Below are positions 1-6,606 of a DNA stretch of 64,000 nucleotides, piece after piece. The stretch comes from Tahibacter soli (GTDB lineage: Bacteria > Pseudomonadota > Gammaproteobacteria > Xanthomonadales > Rhodanobacteraceae). The notes under the pieces were generated by a model. It worked only from the letters and a program-made list of their open reading frames with translations, had not been told where the DNA came from and did no database searches. Positions within the stretch are counted from its first letter, which is position 1. Each line of letters begins with the position of its first letter. Location: contig NZ_JAOVZO020000020.1 of assembly GCF_025717065.2 (NCBI RefSeq), positions 496,001 to 560,000 on the forward strand, read 5' to 3'. The position numbers and the translations under genes are program-made.

Positions 1-358
1 CCCATCGCTCGGAAGACGCCTTCCCCGGTTCGCCCTCATACCATAATGTCGCAATGGAGGCGGCAACAGGGTAGGTTTCCGTGTCGACTTTGCTATCCCC
101 GCCCCCTGTAGGTCCCGTTTGCGGAATAAGGTTCGGGCATAGCTCCTTTTCGGCCAGAGCGCGAGCGAAGTGCTCAAAAGCGACTTCTTCTTTACGCTGG
201 GTAAGAGTGTCGAGATGGAACTCGAACTGGCGTCGGTCCATCTCGCTTACTTCGATGGTTAGTGTGTCCGAGTAAAGCTCGGGACGTCGTGCGCGCAAGA
301 ATTCGCTGTACGAGGGCTTGTGAACGGGGGCGTCGCTCATCGAGGTTTTCGTATTCAT
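1..358 (-). CDS. 5' part of a probable PD-(D/E)xK nuclease-domain (defence-type) protein, cut by the window edge
   Basis: Reading leftward from an ATG at 358, 119 codons stay open to the window edge, so only the N-terminus is visible. A second ATG seven codons in (340) is an alternative start. The segment has a helical region (QFEFHLDTLTQRKEEVAF), then a glycine-rich turn with acidic residues, TGPTGGGDSKVDTETYPV, followed by an aromatic WYEG stretch. An Asp in a Gly-rich turn followed by an acidic residue and a hydrophobic strand is what the Mrr-like PD-(D/E)xK nuclease core looks like; the catalytic lysine would lie beyond the edge. From memory, this motif occurs at the N-terminus of long anti-phage-type proteins. 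That assignment is inference. Codon use is less GC-biased than in the core genes further right, and SymE-like genes sit next to it, both in keeping with an accessory island. Confidence 0.5.
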   Translation of the reverse strand, partial: MNTKTSMSDAPVHKPSYSEFLRARRPELYSDTLTIEVSEMDRRQFEFHLDTLTQRKEEVAFEHFARALAEKELCPNLIPQTGPTGGGDSKVDTETYPVAASIATLWYEGEPGKASSERW

Positions 359-443
359 GCGCAAATTCTTTTGGCATTCAAAACCGATGGGGGCGAAATC
401 CGAAGGGCGTTTAACGGTGCGCACTCCAAGTATATAGGGCGTC

Positions 444-694
444 CTGGACACCCAAAAAGCTCGCAGCATCCCGCGCAATACAGTTGCTCGCTGTGGTCGT
501 CTCAGCGTAGCCCCGCGCGCAGCGCCGTCAAGGACTGCGCAAGTTCGATAAAACCGAATCCTTGACGGCGCTGCACGCGGCGCTCCTGGAAGGTCGCCCA
601 CAGCGAGCAAACGCTCCTGGGGCAAAGGCGCGAACGGCGCGGTTGCTGCCACGCCGTTCGCTAACCACAAGGCCACTTACTGGAGTAAGTCCCC
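444..694 (+). promoter_or_regulatory. Structured leader of SymE-like gene, copy 1
   Basis: About 250 bases ahead of the gene at 695 are nearly identical to 1967-2214 and related to the reverse complement of 3318-3555. Three nested inverted repeats are visible: GCTCGCTGTGG paired at long range with CCACAGCGAGC; a 16-bp arm GCAGCGCCGTCAAGGA with TCCTTGACGGCGCTGC; and GCGAACGGCG with CGCCGTTCGC just ahead of the ribosome binding site TGGAG. Comparison with copy 3 shows compensatory changes in the second stem, so pairing seems to be selected. In E. coli, symE translation is blocked by the antisense RNA SymR made from the 5' region. An antisense or attenuating role here is inference. Confidence 0.6.
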
Positions 695-916
695 ATGGCT
701 AAGCGCAAGAGTACCTCCGCTGCAACGCACGCCACACCGTCCGCCAAGCGCACGCGTTCGAATCCGTCGCCGTATTCCCAGGCCGTCGTTTTCGACGAAC
801 GCGAAATCCCCTACATCCGCCTCCGCGGCTTCTGGCTCGCCGCCGCCGGGTTCGAACCCGCCGATGACCTCAAGGTCGCCGTCTCGAAAGGCCGCATCGT
901 CGTCACTCGCCGCTAG
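695..916 (+). CDS. SymE-like type I toxin family protein, copy 1
   Basis: A 73-residue protein. A basic, low-complexity N-terminus (MAKRKSTSAATHATPSAKRT) is followed by a C-terminal core IPYIRLRGFWLAAAGFEPAD and VAVSKGRIVVTRR. The pattern [IL]RLxGxWLxxAGF...xVxVxxGRxVxT is the SymE signature, a swapped-hairpin AbrB/MazE-like fold. In E. coli, SymE is an SOS-induced toxin linked to nucleoid and RNA effects. The start at 695 has TGGAG 10-14 bases upstream. It differs from copy 2 mainly by a four-codon insertion in the N-terminal tail. An RNA hairpin with terminator form follows at 924. Family assignment is confident; toxicity in this host is not shown by sequence. Confidence 0.75.
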   Translation: MAKRKSTSAATHATPSAKRTRSNPSPYSQAVVFDEREIPYIRLRGFWLAAAGFEPADDLKVAVSKGRIVVTRR

Positions 917-923
917 CCCAACC

Positions 924-955
924 GGCGAGGGCTCCGCTGCCGCGGGGCTCTCGCC
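924..955 (+). terminator. Hairpin terminator after SymE copy 1
   Basis: Arms GGCGAGGGCTCCGC and GCGGGGCTCTCGCC pair over 14 positions (two G-U) around a TGCC loop, eight bases after the stop codon. Only a short T run follows (TTTCC). The same element follows copy 2 at 2432. Confidence 0.55.
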
Positions 956-1030
956 TTTCCGCCGCTCGCGGGGTCAAACCGTTGGGATTTTCAGTTCCCG
1001 CATCGCACGGCACAGCGCCCGATCAGGGAC

Positions 1031-1453
1031 TCAAACCGAGACCGGCGCATGGCCCGCATGCCGCGCAGGATCGACGACGGCGCACCGCAGATAGCCGCGC
1101 GTCGAGAAGCGCATCAAGCCATCAGCTCCGCCTGTCGTTGCGAACGACAAGGCATACGCGCCGCGCGCAAGGTGTTCCAGGTGCAGCTCGCGGCAATGCG
1201 TGTGCAACGACGCGAGGCCGCCGTCGGCTTCTCGCCGAAGATCGATGCCCGTCGAATCCTCGCCGTCCACGGTGACATCGATCGACCCTTTGCGGCTCGT
1301 CCACAGGCGCAGCACGGTGATGTCCGATGCGGAGGACGTCAGCGTCATGTCATAGCAGGCTTCGCCGCTTCGGACGATGCCAAGCCCGACCCCGTGCGCC
1401 ACGCATTCGTCGATGTCGCGGCTGTTCGAAAACGTCGTGATTTCTGTGGTCAT
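1031..1453 (-). CDS. Hypothetical protein, 140 aa
   Basis: The start ATG at 1453 is fused in an ATGA overlap to the stop of an upstream remnant (1450-1611). The product (begins MTTEITTFSNSRDIDECVAH) is acidic, has no signal peptide or membrane segment, and shows alternating beta-type stretches (DITVLRLWTSRKGSIDVTVD) with several His and Cys residues in the second half (LHTHCRELHLEHL). I do not recognise the family. Tight coupling to a preceding gene is typical of small partner proteins such as immunity proteins or chaperones, and the remnant upstream would fit the 3' end of that partner. This is inference from arrangement only. It is an orphan now, because its partner is broken by the repeat-rich segment beside it. 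Confidence 0.5.
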   Translation of the reverse strand: MTTEITTFSNSRDIDECVAHGVGLGIVRSGEACYDMTLTSSASDITVLRLWTSRKGSIDVTVDGEDSTGIDLRREADGGLASLHTHCRELHLEHLARGAYALSFATTGGADGLMRFSTRGYLRCAVVDPARHAGHAPVSV

Positions 1454-1611
1454 CGGGTCTTGATCATGATCGGGTCGCCGGCCGTCGCGAGTAGCGCGTC
1501 GTCGGGCGGTAGGTCGCTGAGAATTTCCCGGCCGCCGACCCTGCGGGAGAATGCTTCCAGGTCGTCGGCCGTGAGTGCGGTGCTTTCCGGGCATTGGACG
1601 CTTGGCGGGTT
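1450..1611 (-). pseudogene. 3' remnant of a gene truncated by the SymE/repeat segment
   Basis: Fifty-three codons are open with no usable start. An in-frame stop lies just upstream at 1612-1614, about 57 bases before the tandem repeat array. The frame ends ...GDPIMIKTR with a TGA that overlaps the ATG of the downstream gene, the layout of a true translationally coupled gene end. The readable segment (from TALTADDLEAFSRRVGG to PPDDALLATAGD) has protein-like composition. Most likely the 5' part was lost when the repeat array and second SymE unit were inserted or expanded here. The family is unknown. Confidence 0.4.
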
Positions 1612-1670
1612 TCACAATGCGCCAAAACGCCGTCGCCCAATAATACGGTCATTGAAGGTCGCTGCCGGGC

Positions 1671-1974
1671 GGCTTCGTGGACACCCGGCTTCGTGGACAC
1701 CCGGCTTCGTGGACACCCGGCTTCGTGGACACCCGGCTTCGTGGACACCCGGCTTCGTGGACACCCGGCTTCGTGGACACCCGGCTTCGTGGACACCCGG
1801 CTTCGTGGACACCCGGCTTCGTGGACACCCGGCTTCGTGGACACCCGGCTTCGTGGACACCCGGCTTCGTGGACACCCGGCTTCGTGGACACCCGGCTTC
1901 GTGGACACCCGGCTTCGTGGACACCCGGCTTCGTGGACACCCGGCTTCGTGGACACCCGGCTTCGTGGACACCC
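1671..1974. repeat. 19 perfect tandem copies of a 16-bp unit
   Basis: The unit GGCTTCGTGGACACCC is repeated head to tail with no visible variation from 1671 to 1974 (304 bases = 19 x 16). It abuts SymE leader copy 2. The matching junction in copy 1 (about 440-456) carries only one degenerate unit (GGGCGTCCTGGACACCC). Because 16 is not a multiple of three, all three frames of each strand cycle through the same peptide repeats, which creates spurious open frames. Perfect homogeneity implies recent slippage expansion. Confidence 0.95.
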
Positions 1975-2214
1975 AAAAAGCTCGCAGCATCGAGCGCAAT
2001 ACAGTTGCTCGCTATGGTCGTCTCAGCGTAGCCCCGCGCGCAGCGCCGTCAAGGACTGCGCAAGTTCGATAGAACCGAATCCTTGACGGCGCTGCGCACG
2101 GCGCTCCTGAAGGGTCGCCCACAGCGAGCAAACGCTCCTGGGGCAAGGCGCGAACGGCGCGGTTCTCGGCCACGCCGTTCGCTAACCACAAGGCCACTTT
2201 CTGGAGTAAGCCCC
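1967..2214 (+). promoter_or_regulatory. Structured leader of SymE-like gene, copy 2
   Basis: A near-duplicate of 444-694. The main stem is 18 bp here (GCGCAGCGCCGTCAAGGA with TCCTTGACGGCGCTGCGC). One base of the long-range outer stem differs from copy 1 (GCTCGCTATGG against CCACAGCGAGC). The lower stem GCGAACGGCG/CGCCGTTCGC is kept, followed by the ribosome binding site CTGGAG. Confidence 0.6.
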
Positions 2215-2424
2215 ATGGCTAAGCGCAAGAGTACCTCCGCCACACCGTCCGCCAAGCGCACGCGTTCGAATCCGTCGCCGTATTCCCAGGCCGTCGTCTT
2301 CGACGAACGCGAAATCCCCTACATCCGCCTCCGCGGCTTCTGGCTCGCCGCCGCCGGCTTCGAACCCGCCGATGACCTCAAGGTCGCCGTCTCGAAAGGC
2401 CGCATCGTCGTCACACGCCGCTAG
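2215..2424 (+). CDS. SymE-like type I toxin family protein, copy 2
   Basis: Sixty-nine residues, identical to copy 1 from SAKRT onward and lacking four N-terminal codons (MAKRKSTSATPSAKRT). It carries the same SymE core, IRLRGFWLAAAGFEPADD and VSKGRIVVTRR. The start at 2215 is preceded by CTGGAG. Together with its leader and terminator it is a roughly 500-bp direct duplication of the copy 1 unit, separated from it by the orphan gene, the remnant and the tandem repeat. Near identity at the base level, silent sites included, points to recent duplication or gene conversion. Confidence 0.75.
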   Translation: MAKRKSTSATPSAKRTRSNPSPYSQAVVFDEREIPYIRLRGFWLAAAGFEPADDLKVAVSKGRIVVTRR

Positions 2425-2431
2425 CCCAACC

Positions 2432-2463
2432 GGCGAGGGCTCCGCTGCCGCGGGGCTCTCGCC
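2432..2463 (+). terminator. Hairpin terminator after SymE copy 2
   Basis: The same 14-bp GC-rich stem and TGCC loop as at 924-955, duplicated with the gene. Confidence 0.5.
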
Positions 2464-2618
2464 TTTCCGCCGCTCGCCCCGCTTTCCCCGATCGGCTTCC
2501 GCGCGCGCCGTCGCCGCTGTCGTCAGCACTCGTTTTTCCTGCGCGCGCGCGTGGCAAGGAGGGCTTTTTTCCGCGCTCGAACACTTCATCGCGCGCGAAG
2601 GCGCGGTGAGTGGCCAGC

Positions 2619-2880
2619 ACTCACGCGTGAGTAGTCGAGTACTCACGTGTGAGTGATTTTTACTCGCGCGTGAGTGCCCGGCAGTCACCGTCGAGTGGCG
2701 GATACTCGCGCGTGAGTGATTTTTGCTCACGCGTGAGTGGCGGGCACTCTCGCGTGAGTGCCGGCCGGTCTCGCGTGGGTATGCGGGTACTCGCGCGCGA
2801 GTGATTTTTGCTCACGCGTGAGTGATGGACAGTCAACGCTGAGTGTTCGTCAGTCACGCGTGAGTAGTGGACACTCAAAC
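2619..2880. repeat. Phased array of 14-bp palindromes, 21-bp period
   Basis: Thirteen units related to ACTCACGCGTGAGT start at 2619, 2641, 2662, 2683, 2704, 2725, 2746, 2767, 2789, 2810, 2831, 2852 and 2873 (the last is a half unit). The period is 21 bases, with 22 at two steps. Units are perfect or near-perfect palindromes; the spacers are 7-8 bases and vary, with gattttt used three times (2655, 2718, 2803). Twenty-one base pairs are two turns of B-DNA, so the palindrome centres face the same side of the helix. No gene lies within it, and it sits between SymE copy 2 and the inverted copy 3. It resembles a cooperative protein-binding array more than a CRISPR or coding repeat. Confidence 0.9.
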
Positions 2881-3071
2881 GACGGAAAAAGCGTGCGGAA
2901 TGCCCGAAAAAAGCGCGGTTTCGGACCGCAAGCGGGCCGGAACGCGGGTGGATCCGCGCCCGGCGCAACGGACGACGCCGTACGTCCGGCGGTTTCAGCC
3001 GCTTCAGGGACACCCGCCGATGAATATCCGAGGCCCGAGTCGTCGGGAGCGATCCGAAGGAGTACGGAAAG

Positions 3072-3095
3072 CACCCGCCCCGGGCGGGGCGGGTG
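3072..3095 (-). terminator. Hairpin after SymE-like gene copy 3
   Basis: A perfect 10-bp stem, CACCCGCCCC/GGGGCGGGTG, with a four-base loop, 12 bases past the stop of the minus-strand gene at 3108. No clear U run follows. Confidence 0.45.
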
Positions 3096-3107
3096 TCGTG
3101 GCCGCGA

Positions 3108-3317
3108 TCAGCGGCGGGTGAGGACGAGACGGCCTTGGCGGATGCGGACGGTGACGTCGTCGTTCGGCAGGAAGCCGGCGTCGGCGAGCCAGTGGCCGAG
3201 GAGGCGGATATGCGGGACGTCGCAGGCGGCGAAGTTCACGCCTTCGGCGTAGCGGATGGTGCCGACGCGGATTTGGCGGGTGGAAGGGTTGCGGGAGGTA
3301 CGATTGTGCTTGGTCAT
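3108..3317 (-). CDS. SymE-like protein, copy 3 (diverged, inverted)
   Basis: Sixty-nine residues starting MTKHNRTSRNPSTRQIRVGT. The C-terminal core, IRLLGHWLADAGFLPNDDV then VRIRQGRLVLTRR, matches the SymE pattern and copies 1 and 2 (RLRGFWLAAAGF, GRIVVTRR), while the N-terminal half is unrelated in sequence though also basic. The start at 3317 has a strong AAGGAG seven bases upstream. It lies in opposite orientation to copies 1 and 2 and carries its own version of the structured leader at 3318-3555, so the leader and the core travel together. It is probably an older paralogue. Confidence 0.7.
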   Translation of the reverse strand: MTKHNRTSRNPSTRQIRVGTIRYAEGVNFAACDVPHIRLLGHWLADAGFLPNDDVTVRIRQGRLVLTRR

Positions 3318-3555
3318 GATGCACTCCTTAGAGGTGGGTCGTGATCAGCGAACGGCGCGGGAGCAACCGCGCCGTTCGCGCTTGGCCCTGAAGCGATTGA
3401 TCGCTGTGGGCGACCTTTAAAGGAGCCCCGCGCGCAGGTCGGTCAAGGATTCGCGCAGCGAACTTGCGTCAGTCCTTGACCGACCGAGCACGGGGCTACG
3501 CTGAGACGACCGCAGCGAGCAATGTGTATTGCGTTACGAGTTGCGAGCCTTGGCT
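3318..3555 (-). promoter_or_regulatory. Structured leader of SymE-like gene, copy 3
   Basis: Read on the minus strand, this follows the copy 1 leader from GCTCGCTGCGGTCGTCTCAG onward. The central stem is GGTCGGTCAAGGA/TCCTTGACCGACC: three base pairs differ from copies 1 and 2, and in each case both partners changed. The lower stem is longer here (GCGAACGGCGCGG/CCGCGCCGTTCGC). This is the covariation evidence that the leader folds. Confidence 0.6.
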
Positions 3556-3680
3556 CTTGCTCCGGCTCTTGCTCGTCAGCTCGGCGGAGGCCCACTGTTG
3601 TCCGGAATAAATGTGCACAGCGCCGGCGAGCGGATTTTCTGTAAGGGCAACGAAGACCTTGGCGTCACCCCCTCACCCAA

Positions 3681-3773
3681 CCCTCTCCCCCAACAAGGTT
3701 GGGGGAGAGGGCTAAAGCCGCGCGGCGCTTGAGTTTGCCGCTCCTTCTCCCCCAACAGCGTTGGGGGAGAAGG
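3681..3773. repeat. Pair of REP-like hairpins
   Basis: There are two perfect 14-bp stems with 3-base loops: CCCTCTCCCCCAAC/GTTGGGGGAGAGGG (3681-3711) and CCTTCTCCCCCAAC/GTTGGGGGAGAAGG (3743-3773). The first is preceded by CCCCTCACCCAA, as is the pair at 9383-9469. The rest of the 3.56-4.12 kb gap shows no gene I can support. Confidence 0.75.
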
Positions 3774-4121
3774 TTGGGATGGGGGCTGCGCGAAGGATCG
3801 CGTCGCGTTCGGGTTTTCGACACCACGGTCGCACCCGGCAGACTCGATTCTCGAGTCTTCATTCACGCGCGATATCAGGCCGCCGCACAACCGCGCGCGC
3901 TTGCGAGCAAGTCAAGAAAAATATTCCAGACAGCAGTGAGCATTCGCTGGGATGACCAGCAGGAGCCGGTGCGGGACCGACTCGCGCCCGCCCTCCGGGC
4001 AATCAGCGCTGTTGTCGCCCCGCCCATCGCCCGCAGGCGAAGCCCTCCCCCGCCCCATTAGCGCCAACTGCGACGCCACCGCATACTTGGCCGTCTCGCC
4101 TGCTTTCCCCGATCGCCGCCG

Positions 4122-6479
4122 ATGAATCACCCGCTGTACCGATTCCGCGACTTCACGCTCGACCCCGCGGCGCGCGAACTGCGCCAGGGCGCCGAGCCGA
4201 TCGAGCTGCCGACCAGTGCGTTCGACTGCCTCGTGTATCTGATCGAACGCCGCGAGCGCGCCGTCGGCCGCGACGAACTGATGGCCGCGATCTGGGGCCG
4301 CGCCGACGTCGCCGACGGCCTGCTCGGCCAGACGCTCGTGCGCGTGCGCCGCGTGCTCGGCGACACCGGCAACGAACAGCACACGATTCGCACCGTGCCG
4401 CGCTTCGGCTATCGCTGGGTGGCGCCGGTCGACGAGGAAACGGCGGCCGGCCCGGCGGACACCGCACCCGCCCCTGTCGCGCCCGACGCGGAACCCGCGC
4501 CGGCCCTCGAAGCGCCCGCCCCCGCCGCCGCATCACCCGCCGCCGCGCCCCGCCGCGCGATCTGGCCGGCCGTCGCCGCGCTCGCGGTTGTCGCGGCGAT
4601 CACGCTCGCCGCGTGGCTGTGGCGTGCGCCGCCAGCGACACAGGCGACCGCCGCGCCGCCGCCGGCATTGACCACCGCCGCGCTCGTGCTGCCGGCCGTC
4701 GTCGAGGCCGGCGAAGACTGGGCCTGGCTGCGCCTGGGCCTGATGGATCTCGTCGCCGCGCGCCTGCGCCGCGGCGATCTCGCGACCGCCGCGAGCGAAA
4801 GCGTCGTCGCGCTCGTGCGCGACCGGCCCGTCTCGCACGCCGAATCGCTGCTCGACGCCAGCGACATCGCCGGCGCCGACACGCTGCGCATCCTGCCGAG
4901 CGTCGATCTCGCCGACGGCCGCTGGACGGTCAAGCTGACCGCGCGCGGCGGCGGCAACGACCTCGTCGTCGAGGCGCGCGCGGCCGACGCGATCGCCGCG
5001 GCGCGCGAAGCGGTCGACACCTTGTTGTTGCGCCTCGGCCACCGGCCGCCGGCCGACGCGAACCGGCCGCAGGGCCTCGACGAACTGCTGCAGCGTACGC
5101 GCGCGGCGATGCTCGCCGACCGGCTCGACCTGGCCGGCGACCTGATCCGCGACGCCGACCCGGCGCTGCGCGACCGCCCGGAAATCGCGCTGCGCCAGGC
5201 GCAGATCGAACTGCGCGCCGGCGCCTACGACGCGGTCGACGCGCGCGTCTCGGCATTGCTCGACCGCCTTTCGCGCGAGCGCGACGCCGTGCTGCGCGGT
5301 CGCGCGCTGACCACGCTCGCCACGAGCGACGTGCGCCGCGGCCGCCCGGCCGACGCCGCGCCGCGCTATGCCGAAGCCATTACGCTGCTGACCGACCGCG
5401 GCGATCCCGAAGCGCTCGGCGCGGCCTATCTCGGCCGCGGCATCGTGGCGATCCTGCGCGACGACTACCAGGCGGCGCTCGCCGATCTCGGCCTCGCGCG
5501 CACCGAAATGGACGCGGCCGGCGACGCGCTCGGCGTCGCGCAGGTCGATCTCAACCTCGGCGTCATCGAGGCGCGGCGGCAGCGCCCGGCGCAGGCGGTG
5601 GCGGCGCTCGAGGAAGCCGCGGCGCGACTCAAGCGGCTCGGCGCGCGCGCCGAATATCTCGCGGCGGTCGTCGCGATCGCCGAGTTGCAGCAGGATCTGC
5701 TCGAACCCGCCGCCGCGCTCGCGACGACCGAGGCGTTCTGGCCGCCCGAGACGCAGACGCCGAATCCGCGGCTGCGCTGGAAGCTCACGCTCGTGCGCGG
5801 CGAGGCGCTCGCCGAAAACGGCCGGCTGCGCGACGCGCAGACGCTGGTCGACCGCGTGGCGCACGAGGCCGATCCGGAGGCCGACGCCGCGGTGCGCGCG
5901 CAGGTCGCCGCGCTCGGCGCGCGCCTGGCGCTCGCGCGCGGCGACGCGAACGCCGCGGCGACGCTCGCGGCCGCGACGCTGACGCCGCTGCTCGAACAGA
6001 CCGACGTGGCGCGCTACCTGCGCGCGTGGACGACGCGGCTCGCGGCGCTGCGCGCGCTCGGCGATCGCGCGCTCGCGGCAAGCGAAACCGCGCGCTTTCG
6101 CGCGTGGCTGGAGACGCAGCAGCCGCCGGACTGGCGCCGCGTCTACGGCGACGTCGCCGCGGCCGAGCAGCTGCGTACCGAAGGCCGCGTCGACGAGGCG
6201 CTCGACGTCTACGCCCGCGCGCTGGCGCGTGCGGACGAGCTCGCGGTGACGCCGGCCGATCTCGTCGAGGTGATCCGGCCGTACAGCCTCGCGCTGATCG
6301 AGGCCGGCCGGTTCGGGCAGGCGCGTGCGCTGTCGTCGCGCATTTCGCGCTGGGCCGACAGCGACCTGCGCGCCGCGAGCGTGTTCGTCGCGCTGAACGC
6401 GGCCTTGAACCAGGCGGACGCGCTGCAACAGGCGCAGTCGCGCGCGCAGACGCTCGCCGGCGAACGCCCGGTGCGCTGA
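4122..6479 (+). CDS. CadC/ToxR-like transmembrane regulator with TPR periplasmic part
   Basis: A 785-residue, probably membrane-bound transcription regulator. Residues 1-102 form an OmpR/PhoB-type winged helix (FRDFTLDPAARELRQGAEPI, AFDCLVYLIERRERAVGRDE, RTVPRFGYRWVAP). A Pro/Ala linker follows, then one transmembrane segment at about 148-167 (WPAVAALAVVAAITLAAWLW), then a long Ala-rich helical-repeat region of TPR type (AAPRYAEAITLLTDRGDPEA, LGAAYLGRGIVAILRDDY). No response-regulator receiver domain precedes the winged helix, so signalling would be direct, as in CadC. Extremely high GC produces long antisense open frames over it. It lies 127 bases upstream of the exported LVIVD protein, which it may control; that is inference. 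Confidence 0.8.
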   Translation: MNHPLYRFRDFTLDPAARELRQGAEPIELPTSAFDCLVYLIERRERAVGRDELMAAIWGRADVADGLLGQTLVRVRRVLGDTGNEQHTIRTVPRFGYRWVAPVDEETAAGPADTAPAPVAPDAEPAPALEAPAPAAASPAAAPRRAIWPAVAALAVVAAITLAAWLWRAPPATQATAAPPPALTTAALVLPAVVEAGEDWAWLRLGLMDLVAARLRRGDLATAASESVVALVRDRPVSHAESLLDASDIAGADTLRILPSVDLADGRWTVKLTARGGGNDLVVEARAADAIAAAREAVDTLLLRLGHRPPADANRPQGLDELLQRTRAAMLADRLDLAGDLIRDADPALRDRPEIALRQAQIELRAGAYDAVDARVSALLDRLSRERDAVLRGRALTTLATSDVRRGRPADAAPRYAEAITLLTDRGDPEALGAAYLGRGIVAILRDDYQAALADLGLARTEMDAAGDALGVAQVDLNLGVIEARRQRPAQAVAALEEAAARLKRLGARAEYLAAVVAIAELQQDLLEPAAALATTEAFWPPETQTPNPRLRWKLTLVRGEALAENGRLRDAQTLVDRVAHEADPEADAAVRAQVAALGARLALARGDANAAATLAAATLTPLLEQTDVARYLRAWTTRLAALRALGDRALAASETARFRAWLETQQPPDWRRVYGDVAAAEQLRTEGRVDEALDVYARALARADELAVTPADLVEVIRPYSLALIEAGRFGQARALSSRISRWADSDLRAASVFVALNAALNQADALQQAQSRAQTLAGERPVR

Positions 6480-6606
6480 CGCACGCGCAACGACGACGCA
6501 ACACACGCCGAACGAACGAGCAACGACGATGCAACGAATGCGTCGACGCGGCCCTGACGCAAGCATGGCCGACGGGATTGCCCGAACACTCGTTGCGGAG
6601 ATTTGA

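Noticed and set aside
1671-1974. CRISPR or integration-site repeat
   Set aside because: Units are directly contiguous with no spacers, which is a simple tandem repeat.
1594-2031. Open frames made of repeated peptides (FVDTRLRGHPASWTPG) across the 16-bp array on both strands
   Set aside because: A 16-base period cycles every frame without stops. No ribosome binding site or non-repeat domain is attached.
2619-2880. CRISPR array
   Set aside because: The repeats are only 14 bp and imperfect, the spacers 7-8 bases with one recurring sequence, and no cas gene is near.
2660-3013. A minus-strand frame with a seven-residue repeat (LTREYPP / HSRVSKN) over the palindrome array
   Set aside because: A 21-base period gives seven-codon repeats automatically. 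Two different frames are open, two 22-base steps break the phase, and the spacers do not keep codon-like variation.
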